From contig OX579634.1 in assembly GCA_951230915.1 (NCBI GenBank), positions 44,343,570 through 44,407,569 of the forward strand: 64,000 bases of DNA, read 5' to 3'. Origin of the DNA: Antitrichia curtipendula. Taxonomy: Eukaryota; Streptophyta; Bryopsida; Hypnales; Leucodontaceae. The position numbers were made by a program, and so were the translations under genes. Positions 25,301 through 38,022 of the stretch are shown one piece after another. The notes beneath the pieces are model-generated. The model ran no database searches and was not told the DNA's origin. It saw only the letters and a program-made list of their open reading frames with translations. The first letter of the stretch is position 1; every line of letters starts with the position of its first letter.

Positions 25301-28300
25301 TTATTTTGATGTTGGTTATGAGAGTTTTTGAATATTTACATCAATTAATGTTCCTTTTAATGTTACAATATTCATGATTTTACTAGCATTGGGCTCAGTG
25401 ATGTTTCACACACCTCCTATTGATAGGCAACGATATTGGCTCTACTCCAATTACAGACCCCCTTGGAGGTTGCAAGGGATTATCATGCAGAATTGTATAT
25501 AGAGCTATATCCATCAAAGTCCGTTCCAAATCTAAGTTCTGTAATAGTCCTTCGTTTTCATGATCGCTTTTGTCAAGAAATATTTGTCGAGTGACGCATT
25601 CAGCGGCTTTATGTCCTTTCTCTGAGTGTGCTTCAGCATGGACAAAAGTTTCTACTTGCAAATTATCAAACATGCTAACTAGAGCTTCATTCTTTGCGTT
25701 GTCTAGAAACACCTCATCCAATAGTTGAAGAGGTGAATGAGAAAATTCTTCAGAAGAAGGTATTGGCTCCCGTCTTTCCGTATTATCCTGCTAAAAAACA
25801 ATGCAAACCAAGAAAATTCATTCAAAAATTGGAAGATTAGAAATAATAGAATTAGAAAAATTTGCAACCCCTATCTAAACTTCCATTTCCTGAACCAGTA
25901 TAACATAGTATTTCAATGTAGAAAAATCCATTTCATTATCAATATTTTTGAGGTAACGGGCAGATGAGGTCAAATTGTATACATATAAGATATAATCGCT
26001 TATTTTTTGTAGAAATCAAGGATCAAAATGAAAGTAAGCATCAACGTAAAATATCATACTTCAACCAAAGGTCCTCGAACTAAATTTCCAAATCTAGAAA
26101 AAACAATATAGGTTTGCAATAACTTACTTGATCAGCAAAGTTGACGATGCTGACTCGGGCTTGCCTTTTTGATACAAATTTTGACTTTGTTTCAGAACAT
26201 TCAACTTGTTCATCTTCATCATTAATTTGTGAAGGAGACAATAAAACTTTTGTAGCAACAGCACTACGGTGATCAATGATCGCACCATCTTCAAAACCAT
26301 CTGTCCTAAAGAATCCTAGACACTTGAATAAATTAGGATTCTGAAGTTTCCCATTTTTTTCGGTAAACACACCACTCCGTTGTACAACCGAGTCATTCCT
26401 TAGCTCAAAATTAGTAGCAGAAGATCGGGCATTTTTCTCGCTAGAATTTCTTTCACCAATTGAATTTGTCACATCTTCATCATCTGTTCTTTTGACCACC
26501 AATGGTGGATCGATGGTCAACAAATCTTCTGGTCCTACTCTCTCAATAGGCTTAGAAAGTGTATTAAGGACTTGAGAAGTTCTCAGTTCTAAGCTTGGTG
26601 TGCTTGGCTGTGCAATGAACCCAGGGGTCATTAGGCTCTGCAATGAATCGTCCTGCGACATTTTCTCAAGTTCAGATTTGAACATTTCTGTCCAAAATCC
26701 TTCATGATAAATCCACTTTTTGCCTCCACCTCCATACTTGTGTAATTTACCTTGCATGGGTGGAATTTTTGCTGTTGAAGAGCTATGACGTTTTTCCAAA
26801 GTTCTTTTAGCCCTGCTGGATTGCAAAATACTTGTTTTCTTCGTAACAACTTGGGGCTCTAGAGAATCAATACTATGTGGGGCTATTAAGCCCTTCCCAA
26901 TTTTTTCATTGCAAGAATTATGCACAACCATCCCTGCAAAGGTAACATGACGAATACTCATTTGTCCTACAGAAGTGCTTGTAGACAATTTATCCCCACC
27001 ACCTGCATCCCGTCTGCGGATTTGGACATCTAGACCACCATTTTGATTGTAGCGAATAATTTCCGCATTCTTGTGAGGAATTTCACTTCTGATCAATGGG
27101 TCAGCGTTCCAACCTCTTATACTGACATAATTTCCATTTAAGTTGGTCATAGTTGAAGGCATTATACCATGCTTTACAATAGGACGCCTTGTCATTCTAA
27201 TGTTTTTTTCATGCAAAGATTCTGATGAAGGGAGTATGTGTTGATTTTTCACCCTCATGCACAAGAGTTCTTCAGGTTCTTGTTCCGCGTGAACGATCTT
27301 TCGTCCTGTGTTAATATCATACTGATTAGGAGCAATAAATTTCTTGTTATGTATTCTCTGTCGATTTGGTTGCATTAGAAAAAAACCTCTACCTCCAGGA
27401 ATGCGCTTTCTGAACTGTTTGGATGTTACTGATGATCTAAACATCAATCGGGGAGACTGCGAAGCTTCCCTGTGGATGTTTGCTTCTAGTTGTCGCTCAT
27501 TTTCAAACTGAGCCAACAACAAGGGCCGGATGAGACCAGAAAACACATTTTTGGCTTTAGATATTCGTTCCACCCATGCTGGGGGTCCAACTTTCCGTGT
27601 GGTCAAAACTTTTCTATTAATAGTGGTTTTGGCTTGAGCCTCTTTGGGTACAAGTTTCCACCTCCCTGCTGACGATGTACTCATCTTGTAGGTCGAAGCA
27701 AGGCCAAGATGTGCACTTGAAGCATCATTTAACTTCTCAACATCTAGCTCAGAAATAGACCTTTCTTTCTTTTTGGAAAATTTACTGCTCAAAGGTTCAA
27801 AATTTACTAAATGTACTCCACTAATACCTTTATTTGATTTTATAATTCGATTGAGTGAAACAAAGAGGGTTGAGTGTTGGTCATGTTTCTTTCTACCAGC
27901 TTGAGACTCAGTTTTTCCGACACTCAAACGCAACAACTTGTTACCATACTCTCTAACTGGAGAGGTTGCGCTTCGTTGTCGCTTGGATTCTAGAGTATGA
28001 GAGTCGATTGGCTCATGCAAAAATCTTGGAGATTCTTTACTTTTTTGCATCCTCATAGATCTTGTAGATTCTCCTAACTTGCTATCGGCATTGGTTAAGT
28101 TTTTCAAATCAGATGAGCTTCTTTGTTTAATGGAAAATCCAATGTGTCTGTCATCCTGAGGGAAATAGTGACAAAAGAATATTCAATTTGATTACTATAA
28201 TGATAATGATCTTACTCAAATATGTGCATTGTCATGTAACAACAGTTGAAAGTTGCAATGGGCTTTGCATTGATAACACCAGATAAATGGAAGAACACGT

Positions 28301-31300
28301 CTAGACCTTTGAGAATTTCCTGAACATACTACATGCACCAAAAAAAATTAGAAATATGATATGGAATGAAACAAGACTTTTCACCTGGTGTGGAAATAAC
28401 ACAGACTCAGATGGAAATTGAGCCCGTTCTTGCCGCACTAGCTGCATCCTCTTTGAAGACAGTTCCTCCAATTCCTGCTCATCACCCACTCAACAATTAC
28501 AAATATAAAACTTAAACCTTGCCATTTGTATAGATTCCAAATAACTCGTCAAACCACCACAAATTTTGTCACCAATTATCACAAAAAAACATATGAATGT
28601 TCACACAAAACCCAAGTGATGGGATACATTGTTGATCTTGCTATGATGGCTTGGTCTTTTGATCTAGAAATCAAGATCTAAACGTATTCCAATGTCCAAT
28701 TGGACATTCCAGTGATTTTTACCTTGTAAATTTGATCGTAAAAACTACTTCTAATTGTGTCCTCAGTCATTAGCTTTACTCGGGGTGTTGACCCCTTCCA
28801 TAGCGTTGCCTTTTGGTTTCCTTCATCTTGTTTGATAAGTGGGAGCAATGATACTGGCTTGAGCTTCTTTACAGTGTTTGCTGCAGCAATTACTGCTACA
28901 TCCAACTTTGTTTGTCCAAACAAATCCTTCTGACCTTCTGAGAGTTTGCATTGAGATGTCAAATAATTTGATTGTTTGATCTTGCAATTAGACTTGTCTG
29001 GCTGATCTTTAATTTTTACTTCAATTTCATTTGCAAGCCCTGCTATTGGAACAATATGGTTCACAATATCTAAGTGCGAATTATATAGTTGTGCGGTTTG
29101 TGTGTGCGCTTCAGCCACTTCAGAAGCATTGCCAGTCATATGCTTTGCCTGTTTCAAATCAGCCAAAAGAATACAACGTATTATGAGTAGAAAAATTAAA
29201 ACGGCTTTTGGTTGATTCAACGAACAAAACACAAAATTCTTCTGTAATACCCTGAAATGAAGTTTGGTAGTCACAGGCACTAATACTCTCTTTGAGCTTG
29301 GCCTGGTATCTTACTACCAGAACAATCAACACATACCAATTGCTACATCCCATTTTCTTCTATCAACACAATATCGTAAACAAAGTTCATTTGTAATTTA
29401 AAAAATGAATGACACAAGGACAAGTTCTTAACCAAGACAGATGTAACTCACTGTAGGTTGCCTGGTTTCATTTCCCTGTACAACAACGCATTTTACATAA
29501 TTAGTATCTGATATTAGAAATCGACAAGTCGACAGCATTATTCATTTATGATCATGTTTGAAGTCATCAAGGTTCTTTGCCATCCTATGTTTCTCCATTA
29601 GAGCACTTTCAAGTCTTCAAAAGCCTGCAGAAAAATTCATTATTTTAAGAATAATAAAGCATTTACCTCCTATAGATTGAACAACATGGTAGAAAATTAA
29701 TCACTTACTATAGAAACGGTCTCCTTTTCGATATCCTCAGTTGCTGTCAATGTGGAGTGGTTTTTGACAACTCCAATTTTAGAGCACTCTTGAAATGACC
29801 TATGAACAAATTTTACGGGATTATTGAGATCCATTCTTTCGCTCAAAGAATATTGTAGTTCAGTTGTTTCCTCATGACCTCCAGTACCAACTTTAATCTC
29901 TTTTCCTTTCATCAAAGAACTCCTTACGTCATTATGCATCATGCACAAATTTCTCTGGTCTCTAGTCTCTCTAAGATTACCAACTTTCGAGATCTCATCT
30001 AAGAAGACCTTAGGAAGCTTGCTTATGTCCATGCAGCGTTTGGTTGGACTATTGTGTTTTCTCTCATGCAAGAAAATATGACCATGGTTCTCATCATCAA
30101 GATTGTTCGGGTGAACACTTTGGAATAGCCCTCGACAGGAATTCCTTTCAAGATTCTCCTTCAAAGGTTCCATCCTTCTGCTACGATGTGTAAGACACCG
30201 AGAAAGACTAGAAGGATTCTTATTACCCAACTTTGTACCGTTGTTCCCTTTGATGCAAGAGTTGTAGCTAGGTCCACAAGAAGCTCGAGAACTCTTCGAA
30301 TAAGTTGGCATATGGCAACTATCACGAGAGCCAACACAACGAGGATCTAAGCAACACATCTTGGAATCTTTCTTAGGCGAGCTAATGCAGACGGTAGTAG
30401 CTCCAAAACACTCCTCACGTATTGGCATATGACAATTACTCCGAGGATCATCACAACAAGAATGCAAATGGTATTTATTTGATTTCTTAAGTGAGCTAGT
30501 ACAGATGGTAGTGGCTCCAAAACGCTTTGTACGTGTTGTCATGTGGCAACTATTCCGAGGACCATCACACCGAGGATCCAAGAGGTGCATAGTTGAGGAT
30601 TTCTTAGGAGAACTAATGCAAACAGTACTCGCTCTAGAACATTTCCCATTTGTTGGCATGTGGCAACAGTCTTGTGGACCGTCACAATGAGGATCCAAGA
30701 GACACTTATTGAAGCCTTTCTTCACTTGTTGGTTACTGCCAGGACCTATTGGTTTTGTTCTACAAATAGCAGGCTTACAAGCATCCTTCCACGATGCGCT
30801 TTGTCGCTTAACAATATTTCCACACTGATTGTTTGGTGAAGACACTCTTTGATATGGTAACTCACAAGGAATAGAAACCTCAACGTTATAACCAGGTTGT
30901 TCAGTGCAGTCATTTTGAGACACCATAATATTGGTCAGCGAAGCGTCAGATAATTCGATGGTTATTTCATCAAGAGAGTCGGTCTGAGCTTCTCCTGGTG
31001 GCTTTTCATTACCTGCAATGTGTGACAGAAATTTTAGACAACTGATAAGGGCATACTAGACAAAATTAAAATTTACAAATGAGAAATCATGATGAATTAT
31101 AAGATGCACAATCCAAATAATGCCTTCCTCTCTAATTATACGAGCTCACCGAGATAAGTCTCCAATTACTATATTTCTTTGCAGCTAAACACTTAGTTCA
31201 TGAATAAAACATCCCCACAACTTATCTATTTAAAATCCATTCAAAACTTTACATCTACGTGCTATAATTTTCCTTTCCATTCTCAATTCTGATGAACATA

Positions 31301-34300
31301 TGGCTAGTGTACTATTCCCACTACACAGACTATTTCTATACAAAGCCACATGATAAAGAAGTCAAAGAAATCTATTCTAGTTGGAGAAACTAATGACCAA
31401 TTTGACAAAAGAAGCATGATGCATAGACTCCAGCAAGAACCTCACTTACATAATTGAGGGTGGCACACAAAACATCTTCCACAAACTTTGTTGTTGTCTG
31501 TGGAGGTCACCTCTGCTCTATGTGCAGAAATTATTTGTGTTGAAGGGCAGAATTCAGACCTAGGGTACTTGGAAATGTCTCTAGCACCATCCCCATTTTG
31601 ATGCTTAACAAGGTTTCCACAATCTATAGACGACCTTAGCTCGTCATAGGCACAATCAACAAGATTAGTGTAAAGTCTTTTGGCAGTTTCGGCGACATTT
31701 TGAAGCTTCTGTACATTTGACAAAAGTTGTTGCTTCTCCATTGGATGCTTGATTCCAGATTGACAAATGTCAGTCTTCACAAACTTTTCAATTCCGTCTG
31801 CTTGGTGAGAAGCATGATGGTCTTCACATAACTTGACGTTAGCCCTTTTGGAAGCTTCTGGCTTGCGCTCATCTTTTTGGGCAGCTTGTGCAGCACTCAC
31901 CTCCCCTAAAATACAGTTATCTAAAAGCTTGTTTGAAGCGCTTCGATCAGTGCAGAGAGCGTCCATAACGTTTTCAAAGTAAATGTCTGCAGCACTGCAC
32001 GGAGTACTGTTGGTATGGTATTGCCTGGAACTCACGCATACTGCCTTGGCATGATGGCATGTTTCAGGCAAACTGCTATTGTTTGACGAGATTTCTTTGC
32101 CATTCCAAGGCCTATCTTCAAATGATTCACCTACATTTTCAAAGAGTCTCATCTCGGGACACTGGTCTTTGTAGTGTAGTCTACAAGCTGAGGTGCTTTG
32201 AATTGCACGACCCGGCAGGTTAAAGATGGAACTTGCAGATTGAGTGTCTGCTTTCCCACCAATTGCCTGAATATAAACAATGGTATTAGAGTAGTAAGTT
32301 AGATTTCCATGACCTCGTTGCTTAAGCCCATCAGAGCCTCGATACTAATAAAACAGTTGGAATTCATGTTGAACCTGATAGTAACAAGTCGGAGTCTCAG
32401 ACTTCTATGACCTTGTTTTCAAACCTAACGTCCAAATTCCAAGAATCAAACTTAGGCTTCATGTTGTATGAATGGAAACAAAAAATACCATTTCCCCACA
32501 AAAGTATCACTTGAGAGGGCTTCATGTGAGTACCCACCTCGAGAGCATGTTTTATCTTTACTGCCAATCTAGCAACCATGGCACCTTCTCCAGTCGATTC
32601 ATTACATATTTGTTTGCTTCCACTTATCTCAGTAGAAGAGTCTAATGTGTTGTCTCTAACCTTTGTAACCCCTGCTTCAGTGACAACTTAGTTATGAATT
32701 TCTTGATTTTTGACCGTCAAATACTCAAACTATGATTTGCAACAAGGATTTGGAGACTCATGGTCACTCACCTACCCAATCCTAGCCAAAAATAGATTTT
32801 TGCAACCAACAAATTGTCATGAATCCTCGATCAAATCTTTAAAACTATAAAATGTTTATAATTTGAACTCAATTATCTTGAAATTGTAATTTCTAAGCAA
32901 CATGAAAGTACCACTTGAGGCTTCAAGTTGAGGGGTTGAAACTTGAGTTGAAAGAGGTGGTGGTGCAATAGTCGAAGATCTCTCAGGTGCAGATTTTTCT
33001 TGAAAACATGAAAACCTTTTTGTAACCTTAGATGTATCTCCGAGTCTTTTAAATCTTGCCTCACACTCATGGAGGTTAGGGATGGGAGAACATGCACTAT
33101 CATGTCGTAGCACAGGAGAGACCAAGCTCCTCAATCCAATTCTAAAGTCTTGAACATGGTTGGTGTTCTTTTGACCCATATTGAGACTTTCGTTCGGACT
33201 TGATGCCATGGTGGATGTTTGCTCTCCAATCCCTATTTCAGTTGATTGAAATGCTCTGGAATAAATGTCACTTGGGACCTCCACCTGACCTTCCACAGTA
33301 ACTCGCTTTGGTTTTGCAGTGAACAACACATTAGCATTGACACGAACTGCTGCATCAACAAGGCATTCGCATGCTGCTTCTTGAGATATTATACTCCTTA
33401 GTTCGTCACAATGTCGACTACAAGTTTTTAGCACAGATAAGTTGTTGACAGTTGAGGACACCGTTTCGCTTTCTCTCATGCTTGAAATCACGTTGTTGTC
33501 ATACTGCAGTTTCTCTGTTTCAGTTTGAACCTCATTCTTTGAAGGGGAATCAGTTTGAGTTCCCTCTTCTACAATCACCAGTTGTTCCAAACATGAAATA
33601 GGGACATCCTCCCTGTTGCATAAAATATATACGTGACTTTGAGAAACGACTGAGCACCTGGACATATATAAAAGCGTAGATTGGTCGAATTACCAAATTA
33701 TTCCCTCAAATTGTAAAAAATGTTGAATATCAATGTACAAGGAAATGGTGGCAACGACAGCACCTACAAATGAAGAGTGATGTGGCATTTGAAGATCCTT
33801 TCAAATACAAGAATGAAAACCACAAAACTAGCAGAGGGGACTCTTACCAACAATGGATAAGAATCACAATGGTTGTAATGATGCAAAATATTATAATATC
33901 AATATCCCACATGCAGTAGCGAACTCACCGATTCCAAAACATTGGAGTGCCACTTGTTGCTGGAGATGTTGTAAAGATATTGGAGAGTCTCCATCTATCA
34001 TCACATACTCTTGAAGAATCCTCAGAGGATAGAGACGAAGTGGATTTTTTTTGCTCATAAAGTTGACGCTGCATCCAAATTTGTTGCATCTCTTGCTTGT
34101 ATCTGCGAGCTTCCAGTCGCAACATTGCCAAGCCATGCCCTTGCCCCTCTCCATCTTCATCCCTACTCTCACAAAATTGTAATGTTCACAAGGTTTAAAT
34201 GTTTTTGAAATCTGGCCAATATTGCAAAAACTCAAGTTGGACAATTTATGTTGGAGAGTCCTAAGTAGCTTGAAAATAATAGATATCTCAAAGACATTGT

Positions 34301-34680
34301 CAACCACTACAGTCAAAAAGAAACTATTGAGTAGGCAAGTAAACAAGCTCCCGGGAGCATGTCTACAAACTTTGATTACATTGTGTCAAACCCTAGCACA
34401 ATGAGGGTCGTCATTAGGGCTAAAATGGACGAAGTTTTTCAAATTCAGTCATAACTTTTTCCTCATTTGCCATAGCCTAGACTCAAGGAAACAATCATTG
34501 CAGTGCACAACCCTAAGAAGATTGGATTAACAAAAAAATTGGAAAAGCAATGAGTGAGAGAACTAACGGCGGCATTTGCAGGTTGTGAGGTGAAACTCAA
34601 GCGCCAGGTGAGAATTTGCTCATAGCATACACCTCAAAACTCGCCGAAGACGCTACTTGTTGTAAACCTCCAACTCTCAT
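22354..34680 (-). CDS. Giant 2,559-aa protein, 16 exons; centrosome/cilium-like composition, function unknown
   Basis: Exons (minus strand): 34633-34680, 33929-34167, 32912-33612, 32538-32671, 31450-32248, 29709-31012, 29452-29475, 28723-29148, 28385-28474, 26128-28155, 25414-25787, 24886-25144, 23778-24514, 23307-23473, 22796-22963, 22354-22535. With GT-AG introns they sum to 7,680 nt and stay in one frame to TAA. Exon 1 and the exon 5 acceptor are the weakest choices. Visible features: a short charged helix (MLRLEARRYKQEMQQIWMQR), several TQT-type motifs (GTQTD, HTQTA, GTQAT), a Cys/His-rich tandem repeat in exon 6, a basic 676-codon exon 10, a short coiled segment (ELEELSSKRMQLVRQERA) and C-terminal SPGEV, LSEGEI and LGEI motifs. 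No enzyme domain is visible. The layout recalls TALPID3/KIAA0586-like ciliary proteins, but that is a weak guess. TQT motifs in other proteins bind dynein light chain LC8. Confidence 0.8.
30306..30705 (-). repeat. Coding tandem repeat, ~117-bp unit, 4 copies
   Basis: Inside exon 6 of the giant gene, the codons for CHM and their surroundings recur with starts at 30309, 30426, 30540 and 30657 on the plus strand, that is 117, 114 and 117 bp apart. Each unit encodes about 38-39 residues around DPxCDGPxxxCHM and TxCxSSxKK. Cysteine and histidine positions are the best conserved, which fits selection on the protein or a recent duplication. All length steps are multiples of three. Confidence 0.9.
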
Positions 34681-36146
34681 AACTCGCGTGCTTGCACAAT
34701 AGCCTTCATATCATTCACAGATGTTGCCCAATCATCTGACCAACTTTGACAACAATCCATTCCCTTTTGGAAGTATCCAAAAACGGTTTGGCAAGAATTT
34801 CTACAACCAGCGATACAACATCAACAAGCCATAGCGGCATGGTGCCAATCACTTCCTGCATTTCTTGGCAGGCTCAGCAGCAAGTTGACACCTACAACGA
34901 GAGTATAACAATAGCACAAACCAGCACTTTGCAACATCGCTAACAAGCTTTGCTCTTAAACCACATGTTGACCGTCATTGATCTTCAATCATAATCCGTA
35001 ATTGAAGCTTCCAAAATTACCTGTCAATCTATTAAAATATCAACGCCATCCTACGCTTCTTTCAGGTCTCTATATTCTCAGCAACATGTATCAGGAAAGA
35101 GACTCTTGTCATTCCTGCTAATTCTTGCTTTCAGATAGGAAAGAATTCAGCTACAACAAAAATTGTCCTGGAAACATAACAACAAGTTTTAAGAATCGAA
35201 GCAATCTCAATCACATTGAAAAAAATTTAAGTCACAAATTTTCCTCAAAATATTTGTGATGTTTTTTTTTATTTAAATTGGAATTTTGCATGAAGATCAA
35301 GTGATGGAGACAAATATAGTCAAGCTTAATTGATAACCTCATACAAAAATAGTGAATATTTATTGGAAATAGATTGATGTAGAAAGATCTCAAATTTAAA
35401 AGAGGTTTGTGGCAAGTGGTTCCCGACCACCAAGCGTGCGCTTTCTTTGGGATGTATTTGTTTGCTTACCTCTATAGGCTTGTTCCTCTCAGACCGGGTT
35501 CTTGGGACTTTTTTCCTTTAGTTGTGTTAAAAATAAATAAAAGTCTTCAAAGAGAAGTATACTTATTGTACTAAAATCAATATGAAAAAGTGGTATGGGT
35601 TTAAAAAGGCACTTAAAAAATATTAATAACTATGTAAAAAATATATTTTATTAATTAATTTTAGTTGGTCTTTTCATTTCATTTTATTTTCAAAATTTTA
35701 ATAGAAAACAATATCAAGTACACGGAATTTGAATTTGACGGAGTAAAAAACATATATTATGATAGAAAAATTTGTCATCTGAAAAATTACAGAAAATATT
35801 TTGTCATATAGCCAAAGTATTCATAAAATAATGTGTGGGAAATCTTTTAAGTCAATAATTTAGCCAAATGGGCAAAAAGAGGGATTTTGAGCTAATTTCA
35901 TTAAAGAAGATTTTGGAGGTAATTCAATAAATTTCAATAATATTTTGTAATTAAGTTGACAAAATTATCCAAAATGTATCAAATATAGCAAGTTCTATAA
36001 ATATAAACAAATAATTTGGAATATTCTAATTATAATATCTTTCAACAACTGAAGAGTATAATAATTTTCTAATTTTGAAAGGAAAGTAAAACATTGAGAT
36101 GATGTCACTTGAATAAATCATGATTACTAAAGAAAAATTTGTCTAA

Positions 36147-36712
36147 CCCCTAAAGGACTAAATGATTGTTGAACATATTGCAAGTGATCTTGGATAGGTG
36201 CATATGAAGTCATTTTTTAACATATGAAGTCATTGTTCTTCAAATTTTGACACAAGGTGTGAACATCATGTATCCCTTTAGTGGAAATATAATTTAATTT
36301 TTTTGATTAGGTGGCCAGATCAAAAGTTATGCTACCCCAAATTTTATGGGCAATCTAGGTAGCTTTAGGCAACATGAGCAAACCTCCTCCAATAATTCTA
36401 AAATTTACCAAGTATGTAACTTACATGATACAAGATGCAAATGTACCCCTCCCTCCATATAGTGTAAAAATCTTACTTTAGGAGGAGTTAAAGTTTATTG
36501 GCTTGTCGGGCAAGATAAAAAAAATTCTTAACTTCAAACATTATAATCTTACAATTTATGCAGTCAAAGTTCCTAAAAAATTTTCCACACATTCCTATAG
36601 TAGTTTAGTACAAATTTGTACGGTTTATTTATTTATTTTTAATCCTCATTGCCTTGAAAATGTATAAATTTTTCACAATTTATGCTCAATATGTGCCTTG
36701 GTCCTTTAGGGG
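36147..36712. mobile_element. 566-bp element with CCCCTAAAGGAC ends, flanked by CTAA
   Basis: The left end CCCCTAAAGGACTAA is mirrored by TTGGTCCTTTAGGGG at the right end, and the four bases CTAA sit immediately outside both. The interior is AT-rich without an open frame. A diverged relative lies at about 48544-49091 with the same internal order (TTTGACACAAGGTGTG, TATGTAACTTA, GATACAAGATGCAAAT). CCC...GGG ends with a TTAA-like 4-bp duplication suggest a non-autonomous piggyBac-like element, but CTAA is not the canonical site. Confidence 0.65.
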
Positions 36713-37800
36713 CTAATACTTGAAAAATAGAAAGAATTAGACAAATAGCATTATTCAATAATGAGTCAAGGTTGTCTTAGGAAGGCACTAAGACTAGAAG
36801 TTTAATTTTTTTTAATTGGACATGTATCATATGACTAGAAAGCTAGTTATTGATACCCTACTCTCTTTCTTACTTAGCTTAATCCCTAAGCGCCCTAGAG
36901 GACCCAAAGTTTCCCTGCATAGTTTAGAAGTCCAATTCAAAGTGCTATAATTCTTTCATTTAATGTCCAAATTTAATAAAAACATATTGAAAAATTTGCG
37001 TTTTTTCTTCTAATTTGTGTGATAAAATTGTACTGATTTTTTGGGAACCATTCAAATTTCATGGGTTCAATGTAAGTTCACCAAATTTCATTTTGATGAT
37101 TGCAACTTCAAAGGCTTGCACCTCTTTCATCCAATCAATAATTTTTATTGGATTACATTTCCCTTGAAGTCTAGTTATTGCGGTAAAATTTTAATGTCAA
37201 TCCAAATTGTTTTGAATGTTTGGAAGCAACTCAAATATCAAAACTTGGACAATTTTGGATTGCAATGAACTTTGGTGACTTGTTTCTTCTTCATACAGTG
37301 TTTGTTTCTAATAACTTTTGGGAAGAAAGTTGTGAATACTAATCTTCTTTGTGTGGTTATATTTCATATCAATTCAAAAAGTTATGAGTGTCCAAGAAGC
37401 ATTTTAATGGAAGGAATTTTAGCCTTACACGTGTTTTTTGCTACTTTTTGTTGCTATTTTTGACATTTCAAAGCCATTTTGCAAACACAACAAGTAATTT
37501 GAATGTATCTTCTTTCACCAATGTGTTTGTTTGCTGGTTTTGAAGCACTTCATAGTTTTTTTTATTGTTTCATCTGAGTAGGTTTAGAAATTGACTTTTG
37601 CCTTCAAATGTGTTTCTAGGAAAATTTCAGCACCCTTGTTCAACACTAAATCAGTGTAATCTTGCAATCTATATGGCCAAATGACTCCAAATTTGATTCA
37701 TGTCATCTACAACACATATACTACAAGATTGTATGGTTGAGATTTCTACAACTAAGTGACATTTAGACCTATAACACTTCAAACGCAATGATATTGTTAA

Positions 37801-38022
37801 CCCTTAAAAGATGTTGCGCAAACATTTTTCAGCTCATGAATGACTAAGAATCCTTCTATGTAGGATAAGTGCAACTATTCATCTTTGAAATTTTGTGTGA
37901 AAAGGAGAAATCTTGTAAAATAGTTTGACTTCTAGTGAATGCTTTTGTTTTTTTTAAACCAATGATTCACACAACACCAAAAGCAGAATGGTTTCCACAA
38001 TCACCTCTCTACCCTTTAAGGG
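37801..38022. mobile_element. 222-bp MITE flanked by TTAA, CCCTTAAA ends
   Basis: TTAA at 37797-37800 and again at 38023-38026 brackets an element starting CCCTTAAAAG and ending CTTTAAGGG. The target site and the CCC/GGG ends are those of the piggyBac superfamily. Part of the interior matches, inverted, the element at 60451-60670 (GATGAATAGTTGCACTT). There is no coding capacity. Confidence 0.7.

Noticed and set aside
29575..29626. Possible extra microexon of the giant gene (after CTGCAG, encoding AFEDLK)
   Set aside because: The donor would be a weak GTGCTC, and the frame is already continuous from 29709 to 29475 without it.
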